Below, in pieces: positions 47,745 to 57,383 of a stretch of DNA of 64,000 nucleotides. Positions within the stretch are counted from its first letter, which is position 1, and every line of letters begins with the position of its first letter. A model generated the notes under the pieces. It saw only the letters and a program-made list of their open reading frames with translations, was not told the DNA's origin and searched no databases. The DNA comes from Arbacia lixula. Its lineage: Eukaryota; Echinodermata; Echinoidea; Arbacioida; Arbaciidae. Where the stretch lies: assembly GCA_963669155.1 (NCBI GenBank), contig OZ022593.1, forward strand, positions 1,546,655 to 1,610,654. Direction: 5' to 3'. Position numbers and translations under genes: made by a program.

Positions 47745-49368
47745 TATTTATTTATTTTTATTCCAAATTTTTGTGACATGGATATCTCAACAATGCATAA
47801 ACCATATTTCATGAAATGTTCATCATGTATGGACATATATGTGAACATGTTACAGCAACATTTTCAAGGTCATGACGTCATCGTGACGTCATCTACGAGC
47901 AGTTTAATGAAAAACTATTACCTCATGTAGCTCTAGAACTGGTCATCTCTGTGTAATGAAATTTGACATGCATATAATTAATGAGTAGCTAATTAATTTC
48001 ATTGAAAAAAAAACGCGCGCGTACGCGTACGTTAGTGCAAAAACGCGCGCGCAAAATTTTAAAATGCTCCAAATCAACTCAAAATTGTTTTGCATATGTT
48101 TCAGGCCATTTCTAGCATTTCAAAAATTTCCGCGCGTGCGCGCGCGTTCGCGCGTTTTTTCGTGCGTAACGCGAACAAAACGTCAAAATTCTGTTTTTTT
48201 ACTGGATTCATGTTACTGACACTACATACAACACATCCTGTCATTTTGAGCCATTTCCATGCAATAACAAGGTCGTGCGGGTGCGTCAAAGTTCAAAGTC
48301 TGCGCGTGCGTCAATACGTTTTTGTGTGCAAATATTGCAAAAAACATGACTACCTTCAATCGGCCATAGCTCTTCAGAATGGCCGGTGACCCCCAATTTT
48401 TTTTCAATATTCTGAAAGAGTGGGAAATGTAGATGTGATTTAATGTTCGATTTACCTTTTAAATTTATGTTGATGTCATCATATTGCCATATGAATCGAA
48501 AAAATGATTTTTCATGTATGACGTCATGAACTTTTTTACCCGCTTTTGTGTATCTCAGTAATTCATGGTCAATTTTCTCCCAAATTTCAGTATGTTGTAG
48601 CTGAGACCTCGCTCCATAGTAGGAGTTGCCTTCATTTTTCATTTTGATGACGTCTTCACGGTCTAAATTTCATTATACGCATGAATGTCAAAATCGCACT
48701 TCCGTGTTATGTCAATGGAAGTGGTATTTATGAAATGACATGACGAGCTTCTAGGAGATGTATCTCACTAATATGTCAAGCTTTCACTCTGAAATTTCAG
48801 TATGTTGTAGCTGAGTCTACGAGCTTTCCGAAACGTTGTCTCCATTTTTTAATCAGATGTCGGGATCATGGTGAAATTTCAGCTTGAATATCGATTTCTT
48901 AATCATTCTAGCCCCTGCTGGGCATTACGTGTTAAGTGAATGGGAAGATTTGTGGCTCAATAGGTAAGGCGCCGTTTTAAGATCTCGAGGCCCCCGGTTC
49001 GATTCCTGGCGTGGGTAGGGTCAACTTTTGCATTCCTTTTGCAATGTTTATTTTGCCATCTTCTTCTGTTCTATGCCTCACTTTGTCATTCTCTTTGAGA
49101 TTTTCTTTCCAATTCTTTTTTCTCTCACCCCATTCTCTTACATGACTATTAATCACGTTAGCATAAACATGTTACCATTTAGGAAATTCTCTGAAATTTT
49201 AGTATAATAGGTGCCCTATGAGCCTTCTTGAGCGCTGTCTCACATTGCTTATGGATAGTTGGTGTCACGAATGAAGGTCTATAGTTCACCGTGCATTTTC
49301 CAGCCCATGTCTGTGCATGAATTTGCCAATGCAGACCACCTGATACTTGTCCACAAGTATGTCTCGTT
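47745..49368 (+). repeat. Array unit P19, subfamily A2, last unit
   Basis: A box 48,953; B box 48,996-49,006. Terminal hairpin ATACTTG-TCCA-CAAGTAT at 49,343-49,360 and GTCTCGTT at 49,361-49,368, followed at once by unique DNA. This fixes the unit's 3' boundary. Confidence 0.92.
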
Positions 49369-51282
49369 TATCTTGAAATTAATCTTTAGGTATATTGCAT
49401 CATTTTGAGGGTGTTTACATACGTTGGAGAATAAATACGACCACATATCTGCGTAGAGCATTTTCTATTTCACAAGTTCTCGCACACATATAATCACCAA
49501 CTGATTGCCAGATGCACTGATTATTACATTGAATTTACAATTTTGTCTCTCATCCGCGGTGTTGAAGTCGAAAGACAAGGCAGTAAAATCGCTTCAAATG
49601 AGAAATATTGGAACACTAGAGACACATCATTGACTATATGACATTGCTTAATTCTCATTTATTTTCAAAAATCATTCACATAAAACCATAACAATAGAAG
49701 AAAAGTTCTGACGTGAAAGTAAATTCATTCATAATTGTACTAGCGTGTATGTCTATGCACACAATATACTGCACTGCTCGCTTTGTTTACTTTCTCACTG
49801 TGACCCAAATCCCGTCCGTGACGTCACAGTGCTCGAACAATAGTCTCGAGTACTCATCGCCGGAGCGATCAGAGAAAATATGGTGAGGGATAAATCGTCT
49901 AAATTTAATATTCTAAGCTTATTTTAGGGGGTTAAAAGGTCTCTCATAGGTAAGCTAGTGTCATAAGGATGATATTAATGCAAATATCTCATTATTTGGG
50001 ATCGTCTTCTTAATTCAACTTTAAATCACAAATCTTCAAATTGTTCGGGCCGCACATTTCGAGGATTTGTGATTTAATCACTAATTACTCCACATGTGGA
50101 TCATAATGAGGGCAAGTAACTTTCAGCAAGTTTCTAAAATGGACAATACATGAATTTAACACCATTGGCAAGAAGATCGCTCGCGATCAACTTTAGAAGG
50201 TTTTTTGTCTTCCCAGTACAGTATGCTACCTTTAAACAAACAATCGTCCGTTACTCTCATGTATGTTGCTACATGTATTTTAAAGCCAACAGTTCTTGAG
50301 AGTGAAGCCGGTATCATCCCTTTAAACCCGCGAGCCTCGTGGCACCACCCACGCAGACGCGGGCGATAAAGTGCACCAAATACCGCGCATATCGCGCTAC
50401 CAAAACAGCAATCTGGTCCGAATCACAGATAGTCTCGGATAACTAGACGGGAATAGACCGGGTTTGCAGGTCATGTGCAGTATCACCAGCCATGTACATG
50501 AACCAACATGACCGAGGTTCATGCGTCTCCTTACAGGCACTATAAGACATGCTTTATATCCACGAGCAAGGTACCCTAGCTCTTAACACGTCATGGAGGC
50601 ATTTTGCGCTGGTAACGAGAAGGTACTAATCATAAACGTATCAGACAATATGTCGCTATTAGTGTATTAATACACATGTTGGACGCAAAGGGTTAAGCAA
50701 AATTTGTAGCTGGAATCTAGGTGAAACAAGTTCAGTCTGTATCTATATATTTTTTGCGAATTCGATTTTTTCCCGACCAATTGCCGCGGTTTTCTCACAG
50801 GTTGGTTGACAACATTGTGCAAGAACTGAAATACATAAAATGTGGATTCGGAGTGTTTGGAAAAAATGTAAAAAAATTTTCACGTATAATTCTTCGGTTA
50901 TAATATATCACATTGGCACACATGCATGGCACGCATGATTTATAAAGGACTCTCGAATTAAATCCAAACACGATCATACAAACGGAGTTGAATCGATCAA
51001 CCAGAAACGATATTGGTATGAAATTAGAGAGGGGACGGGGGAGGAGGGGGGGGGGGATGTGAAAAGTGAGTGAAGGGGGTTATGTAGGGGTGAGGAGAGG
51101 TAGGAGGAGGGGGGGGGGCACGGCTGACAAAACTTGAGGAAGAAAAGGAAGGAGATCATGTATTAGAGGAGAAAAGGAGTGATTGCAAGAAGAAATTGGT
51201 CTGATAATGGAGTTATGACGTATACTTGCTCCATGGTGTGATCGATAACCATTATGTAACATAGCCTGGATCTATATAAACA
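49369..51282. other. Unique DNA right of the array
   Basis: No supported gene. A perfect 13-bp inverted pair, TAAATCACAAATC at 50,022 and its complement at 50,064-50,076, could fold. A TGACGTCA site near 49,820 precedes an ATG directly followed by GTGAGG at 49,880-49,888. A G-rich tract fills about 51,026-51,118. Confidence 0.4.
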
Positions 51283-52016
51283 CAACAAAAAAGTAACCCC
51301 CCCCCCCCCCCCCCTAAGCAAAATAACATAACTTTTGATCGAAAGGTCTTGGGCAAAATGATTTAGGATCGTTCCTTAACTTATTGACTACCTTCTGTGT
51401 GAAAATCACATTAATCCAATAAGTCATGCATGAGTGGGCAAATTTTAAAGGCAAAAATATTACTTTTCAAAAGTCGCAAGGGTAATTTTGGGATACTGTC
51501 ATATGATTTTTTGATGAATTCCATTTATGGTGCATATTTATGTCCTTTCATTGTTCATCATCCATCTATTGATGCACCTACACCTATCCCGACACTCAAA
51601 CCATTGTTCTGGTTGAATGAGCAATGTTTAACAAATACTCATCCCTCTTGAGTTTGAAACTCTGGATATTTTGACAAAGATGTAACATGTGCTGTTATGT
51701 AAACATAAGAAGCCATTTTCGTGTCATGGTTGAGTGAAAACACTTTAAAATTTGCACAAGAAATGCCAAAATGTGCTGTTAAAACGGCATAAACAATTTC
51801 CGTTGTGACTTTTGAAAAGTGAAATGTTTGCCTTTAAAATTTGCCCACTCATGCATGACTAATTAGATTACTGTGATTTTACACAGAAGTTAGTCAATAA
51901 GTTAAGGAAAAATCCTGCCAAATTATTTTGCCTAATACCTCTTCGATATTAAGTCATGCTATTTTGCTTAGGGGGGGGGGGGGGGGGTGGGGGGGGCTTA
52001 CTTTTTTGTGTTGTTT
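51280..52016. mobile_element. Foldback DNA element with about 200-bp inverted repeats and G/C homopolymers
   Basis: Left end AACAAAAAAGTAA then 18 C (51,297-51,314), TAAGCAAAATA, and on through TCATGCATGAGTGGGCAAATTT to about 51,480. The right end (about 51,800-52,016) is its imperfect reverse complement: GCCCACTCATGCATGAC, TATTTTGCTTA, 17 G with a further G run, CTTACTTTTTTGTG. Both ends adjoin TA, which may be a TA target duplication as in Tc1/mariner-type MITEs. No transposase inside. Confidence 0.8.
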
Positions 52017-52064
52017 AGCTCCACGTGTACAATGTAGACTGAGGTTGATGTGTTTCAAATGTCT

Positions 52065-52186
52065 CAAAGTGTTCGCGAAGCTATGACTGTGAGATTTCAT
52101 ACACGTCAGCGTTAGGGACAGAGGGTATATACTACTGATTCCTGCCGAGTTTCATGACTTTTGCAAATGGGACACCCGGTCTTTAA
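52065..52186. repeat. Orphan end of a TTAA-flanked MITE family
   Basis: TCGCGAAGCTATGACT through GCCGAGTTTCATGACTTTTGCAAATGGGACACCCGGTCTTTAA matches, with changes, the right end of the element ending at 54,751. No matching left end was found nearby. Confidence 0.6.
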
Positions 52187-53599
52187 TATCAGTCCTCATT
52201 CAATGATCATACGCCACGTAAGTGTAAACGCTATTTAGGACTTCAATGACTTTCAATACGAATTGCCTCGTTTCCCACGACGATAAAACGTGCGTGTTCT
52301 GTTGCATGTCTTTCCAAGAAATAACGTGACTCAAAACGAACTCTGTCAAAATAAGGGATGAGAGATGGACAAAAACGCTTTGTCATAACACTTGTTTGTG
52401 GCACTGTCGTATCGCATCTTTGCACTCGTACAGCACACACGTATTATAGAACGCTGTATCGTTTCAGCTGACACGAGGAGCACCTCCCCCCCCCCCCCCC
52501 CCCGCCCCCATCCCCTCCCTCCAGTGGCTGATTGTCATTTGTTTATGGTTAACAGGAAGGAATTATGTCAAAATGATCGAATGTTCGCAATCAAACCAAA
52601 AGCCCAGTAGCTATTAGACCGAAGAATCAGTTTCTGTAGAACGTTGGTTCCGCTGAGATTGCATCTGGCTCCTCGGAACACCCTTCGGGGGTATGTCAAA
52701 AATGAAATTTGGAATAAAGAACGCCCCGAATGAAACGGTTATCCATGTCTAAATAGCTATTAGCTTATGTAGCATTATTGGATTTGTACGTGTTACTGTG
52801 GAATACATTCACCCTCGGCACATATAGAGAATACTCTACATTCGCCACACCCTTTCTAGGAGGAACTTCTGGGAAGACGATGCGATGAACTTGGCTTGGT
52901 TTGTTGTTGCCAAACCAACCCTTATCAGCCAAGCCCCGTCTCTGCCCAGTCTGTTGTTATCAAGGTCTTCTGAGAGCGAGTTCCTCTCGATATTTCATAT
53001 TTTCTTGTCTCAACTCTCCCACAAGGTCCTTGATATCTTGGGATGAGTCCTCCAGACAAACCTGACTGTCATTCCTGTCGAGCTGATGACGATGTGATGC
53101 CGTTGACTTTGAACTGCAAATTACCGTTGATCCCGGGTTTTTTTCTGTTTGCGCCACATGCATGTGCTGCACAGTATTCCGAAAATATCGAAATATGGGA
53201 TAATTGATAGTGATTGTGTTTATTTGTTGCACAATCGCTTACTTTTCATTCAGATTACACAAGACATTATGTCTACTCTGGATTTACTCACACCCGCCTT
53301 CGTTCACGCTACACCCCCTCCAACTCACCTCCCACTTCCCTCCCCCTGCCCCTCCCCTCTTCCTCCCCTCTTCCTCCCCTACCACTCCCCTCTTCCTCCC
53401 CGCCCCCTCACCTCTCACTCCCCTCCTCCTCTCCTCCTCTCCCCCGCCATCTTCACTTCTTTGTCACCATCGTATAAAACGATAACGGTGTCAGAATAAA
53501 GACTGGATTCATTCTTCCATGACCAGGATGACTACGAAGCATTCATCCAGACCGGACTGAAAGGGCAACGTTCATTGATAAAGATATCGTTTTAGGACA
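52187..53599. other. Unique DNA with C-rich and polypyrimidine tracts
   Basis: 18 C at 52,486-52,503. A CT-only tract with CCCTCTTCCTCCCC repeats at about 53,311-53,450. A minus-strand frame at 52,960-53,113 ends in KDLVGELRQENMKYREEL, which looks like coding coiled coil and follows TTTGCAG, but its splice acceptor is weak; I give it only as a possible exon. Confidence 0.4.
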
Positions 53600-54096
53600 T
53601 TAAAGGATTAATTCACCCTGAAATTAAGTTTGTTTCAATAAAAGAAGACAAAGGAAATAAACATATTAGTGGAGGTTTGATGAAAATCCGTCAAAGGGAA
53701 AGAAAGTTATGATCTTTTAGACTTTTGATTTTGTGACATCACGTGCGAGTTGTTCTCCCATATGTTGTGTATTTTTTTTTTAAATGTGCATTTTCTTTAA
53801 AAAAAATTTGATACATTTGATGCATTTCATACATCATTAAAAATACGTTTTTACTTACACAACTGTATGAAAAAAATTTCATTCCGTTGTAAAAAACGGG
53901 AAAAGAGCAATTTATGGAATTATCTTGTACACAACATATTGAAGAGCACCTTACACGTGAAGTCCCAAAATTGACATTTCAAAAGAACATAACTTTTTTA
54001 TCCTTTGACGGATTTTCGTCAAACCTTGATATGTTCCCTTTTATGTTTCTGCCTTTATTGAAACCAACTTATCTTCAGGGTGAACTATCCCTTTAA
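53600..54096. mobile_element. TTAA-flanked MITE, about 497 bp
   Basis: The left end TTAAAGGATTAATTCACCC and the reverse complement of the right end TTAAAGGGATAGTTCACCC are inverted repeats, extending inward through TTTCAATAAA. TTAA sits at both edges, as in piggyBac-type target sites. The interior also folds (the GACGGATTTTC and GAAAATCCGTC pair). A second copy lies at 62,200-62,649. No coding capacity. Confidence 0.85.
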
Positions 54097-54751
54097 AGAC
54101 AGAGTAGCCCTTTTGCAAGTAAAAAAAATTGTGTAAAAACAATGGAAGAAAGTACTGGATAAGAACTTCCCTTCCAATCATAGGACCTGGAAACTGACTT
54201 GGAGCGGACATATAGCCATCGTTATATTACGAGGAGGTTTCAGACGGGTCGTCCAAAACCTCCGCGGTTCTTGAAGCCTAAAGGCCGAGACCGCAATCAG
54301 CACACATCGCGGTTTTCCGCTCCGTGCTGTTCACGGCAATGCGAACAGTACTATACGTATGTAATGTATGTATGTAATTCGAATTACTACACGACTTAAT
54401 TCCTAATAACTGCCCCACGATTTAAGGCCATGACGTTAAATAATTAGTTTCGCCTAATCAAATAATTAATCAATAATTAATATCGTATAGTATTTCGAAT
54501 TACTACGTAATGTTTTTGACGGTCGTGCAGTGGCAGCACCGCACGGGTGTCCGCTGCCATACTGCAGAATTATGAATGTAGACTATGGATAATGGTCACG
54601 ACGATTCTGCGCATTTCAAACGTAAACGAGGACAGTTTTTCACTTTTCCTGAATAGGTTCGTGAAGCTATGACTTTAATCTTTCATACACATTATTCTTA
54701 GGGTATGCTGCTGATTCTTGCCGAGTTTCAAAACTTATGCAAATGGGCTAC
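54092..54751. mobile_element. MITE sharing a TTTAAAG edge with its neighbour
   Basis: The left end AAAGACAGAGTAGCCCTTTT and the reverse complement of the right end AAAGACACGGTAGCCCATTT are inverted repeats. It begins at the same TTTAA that closes the preceding element, so the two abut or are nested. Its left portion (54,140-54,360, GGGTCGTCCAAAACCTCC) recurs at 59,845-60,065. Confidence 0.65.
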
Positions 54752-55369
54752 CGTGTCTTTAGAACAAAATGAGAACAGCAAGACTATGGCATCACGGCCT
54801 CATGACGTTTACCTCCATTCATCAATCACGATCTATCTAGCATTAAGCCTCTGAGTGCCAGATAAAATGCTGCTCTACGGGATTTGTGTGTATTACTTGC
54901 GTTATAAGGCACACGTGGTACACAATAAGTTAAAAGATGAATACATGTCTGCTTAGTTGTCATTTTCCCTCTCAACTGTTTTTATCTGTTTATCGGATGT
55001 TCTGCTGTCATTGATAGTAACTTAATGTTGGCTCGGAGCTGCCAAAGAAAAGCATCTCAGTCCCACACGTGGCAAATTGTGCTCATATCTATATGTGATT
55101 TCCATTGTTTGCAGCTTTGCAGCTTTTTTCTCAGCAGATGTGATTTGATGATGGATCATTTACGCTAACATCCGTGCAAGGTCTCCTTGTAAAGACTATC
55201 AACTGGCTGTAGGGGAAGACGTTTGTATCAGAATATATCTCCGTCTGGATTTTGAGAGCGATGTTTACGAACTTGACCTTTGACCTGTACATCACACTCT
55301 GGTCGAGACAGCCATTCATGCAAGACGCTATCACATGCTGGGGGATGATAGCCGTGAAATGAGGAGCGG
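54752..55369. other. Unique DNA, no supported gene
   Basis: A minus-strand frame at 55,131-55,334 includes VKFVNIALKIQTEIYSDTNV and lies beside TCTTCCCCTACAG in reverse, so an exon is conceivable but not supported. Confidence 0.3.
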
Positions 55370-56010
55370 GGAGGAGGGTGGGGGTGGGGGCATGTGGTGG
55401 AGAGGAGGAGGACGAGGAGGAGGAGGAGGAGGAGGAGGGGAGGAGAAGGAGGAGAGGAGGAGATGGGGTGGGGCAGGGAACATGAGGTGAAAAAGTAGGA
55501 GGTGGTGGTGGTATTGGTGGTGATGGAAGAGGAGGAGGAGTATGACGAGGAATAGGTGGGGAATTGGAAGCTCAGGGGAAAAGAGAGGAGGGCCTGAGAA
55601 AGGTGAGGAGGAGAGGGAGAGGAGAAATGAGGAGCGTTGACGGTGGGGATGTGGGCAGCGAGCCTGGGGAGAAAGAGTAGGAGGTGGTGGTGGTGGTGGT
55701 GGTGGTAGTAGTAGTGGTGGAGGAGGAGGAGGAGGAGGAGGAGGAGGAGGAGGAGGAGGAGGAGGAGGAGGAGGAGGAGGACAAGGAGGAGGAGGAGGAG
55801 GACGAGGAGGAGGAGGAGGAGGAGGAGGAGGGGGGGGGGGGAGCGGCAAGGAGGACGGGGAGGGGGGGGGGTAAATACCATGGGGGACGAGGAGGAGGAG
55901 GAGGATGGGGAAATGGGACGGGGTGGGAGGGGAGGAGGGAATCTATGGGGAGAGTGAAGAATGAGGAGGAGATGAGAGGAAAAAAGGAGGGAGGGAGAGG
56001 GGACAACGGA
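55370..56010. repeat. About 640-bp homopurine (GGA/GAG)n tract
   Basis: The plus strand is almost all purine, with (GGT)n at 55,683-55,720 and pure (GGA)n at about 55,721-55,840. Frames through it give runs of Glu, Pro, Ser or Leu and are artefacts. Capable of triplex or G-quadruplex structure. Confidence 0.9.
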
Positions 56011-56017
56011 ACACTAT

Positions 56018-56341
56018 TTAAAGGTAGCCCGTCCCTTTTGCAGACGTAATTCTGAAAGTTCCCTGACTTTGTTATCATTTGAGAGAGAGAGTGGCTTTAT
56101 AACCTTTCCCTGGAATTGACAAAGCGTAATATTCGGTTTTGAGGAAATAATCTTAAATAATTGATCAAGTTTTTTTGCTAGTCAAATCTCAGTGAGAACT
56201 AGTTAGATTTCTATTTATTCTACGGGAGTTATAGTACCTCTGACCTTAAAATTTCACAGTTGGTATCCCAAAGATACGTGCTAAATGTGCAAACTTTCAT
56301 GAAGTTTGCAGATGTTTGTAAAAGGGACTGGCCATCTTTAA
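56018..56341. mobile_element. TTAA-flanked MITE, 324 bp
   Basis: Left TTAAAGGTAGCCCGTCCCTT and reverse complement of right TTAAAGATGGCCAGTCCCTT are inverted repeats that continue as TTGCAGAC and TTACAAAC. Related in its ends to the elements at 54,092 and 52,186. Confidence 0.75.
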
Positions 56342-56819
56342 ACATGTTGGTGGGCGATCTCCACGATAGCCATGAAATAAAGAGGGGGAAAAGAAGATTG
56401 TAAGGGATGCGTAGTAGATGATGTTGCAGTGGATGATGGGGAGGAGACGATGGGGAGAAGAGAAGAACATTTCTTAAAAGTGTAAGGGCGTTGGACGAGA
56501 AGGGAAAACTGGTATACATGGTATAGGGCTAAGGAACAGAGGATGAAGGGAACAAAGGGAAACGAAGAGGGCCAACAGAAGAATGAAAGGGTTGGAGGCC
56601 TGGAGGGACTCGTCATCTGGAGGATAAATAGCATCGGGAGAAGATGGAAAATCAATACAGTATGTGTGAAATGCACGTGGAAGACACGGAAGAAGAATTT
56701 GACACTGGCTTTGGGGGAGTGCCGGCCCCCATCTGGCCATGTTTTTAACGAAACGCCCGTCTGAGCTCCCCGAGGCTGGATCACCCTGTATCAGCTTGAA
56801 AGTTCATATCAGTACACGT
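56342..56819. other. Unique DNA, no supported gene
   Basis: Overlapping frames of 73-148 codons on both strands have Ser/Pro-rich or patternless translations that follow local A/G bias; no splice-flanked exon stands out. Confidence 0.35.
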
Positions 56820-57250
56820 TAAATCCGTCTGTCTGTCTGGACGTCTGTCTGTCCATCCGATTGATGGCCGTATGCCCATTTCTAAATATCTATCTATCCA
56901 TCTATCTGTATAGCTATCTTCATGTTTATCCATCCATTTATATCAAAATATTTATATATTTATCTGTATATATCTAATTTATACATCCATCTATATATCT
57001 ATACATCGTATTTCATTGCTCCACTATCCGTCTGCCGTATACCAATCTACATCTATTCATATACATGTATATATATTTATCTATCTATCTATCCATCAAT
57101 TTATATCGACATGTATCTTTCTAGCTATCCATTTATCTATCTATTCATCAAGCATCCATCCATCTAGCTCTCTATCTATCTATCTATCTTTCTATTTATA
57201 TTTATATTTCTACCTATCTATCTGTTCATCGATCGACCGATCTATTCACA
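56820..57250. repeat. Degenerate (TCTA)n tetranucleotide tract
   Basis: Repeated CTAT, CCAT and TCTG tetramers, ending in a cleaner CTATCTATCTATCTAT run near 57,175. Confidence 0.85.
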
Positions 57251-57290
57251 TACTTGTCATGATCTGGTAATTATTTCATATTGATATTTT

Positions 57291-57383
57291 TTAATTTGCC
57301 AGGAATGCTCCTCTGGCTTTCGTCTCCTCGTCTAGATCCACCTGACTCTCAAAATCCGACTCTAGGAAATTATTAGGAACCGG
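57291..57383 (-). CDS. Possible terminal coding exon, unknown protein
   Basis: On the minus strand a strong acceptor (TCTTTTTTGCCAG) is followed by 30 codons and a TAA: the translation runs PVPNNFLESDFESQ, then an acidic stretch, ending GAFLAN. Composition looks like real protein, and the frame starts in phase 0. No AATAAA is seen downstream and no family is recognised. It lies on the same strand as the exon at 62,671-62,868 but the phases do not join directly, so other exons would be needed if they belong together. Confidence 0.25.
   Translation of the reverse strand, partial: PVPNNFLESDFESQVDLDEETKARGAFLAN

Larger units (their letters stand above)
13718..49368. repeat. 35.6-kb array of about 1.6-kb repeats in two opposed orientations
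   Basis: Head landmark: an AT-rich run, then TTTTATTCCAAATTT and GACATGGATATCTCA. Tail landmark: ATACTTG-TCCA-CAAGTAT then GTCTCGTT. Plus-strand heads recur with spacings of 1,640, 1,618, 1,638, 2,081, 1,644, 1,640, 1,618, 1,638, 2,006, 1,637, 1,698, 1,754, 1,637, 1,615, 1,615, 1,629, 1,713 and 1,333 bp. Left of 17,150 the units are inverted. The right end is sharp: GTCTCGTT ends at 49,368 and non-repeat sequence follows within two bases. Frames inside units (61, 62, 99 and 118 codons on both strands) recur only because copies are near-identical; none has a recognised domain. Confidence 0.93.

Noticed and set aside
15690-49006. Calling each array tRNA-like module a tRNA gene
   Set aside because: Acceptor strands do not pair and the anticodon arm is not regular; only the A and B boxes are kept.
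49369-49440. Target-site duplication flanking the whole array
   Set aside because: The left edge is an old truncated fragment, so no matching flank can be defined.
53149-53499. Plus-strand Pro/Ser-rich frames of 87-116 codons
   Set aside because: Three overlapping frames through one polypyrimidine tract.
55228-56078. Frames of 121-217 codons rich in Leu, Pro, Ser or Glu
   Set aside because: They are six-frame readings of a (GGA)n tract.
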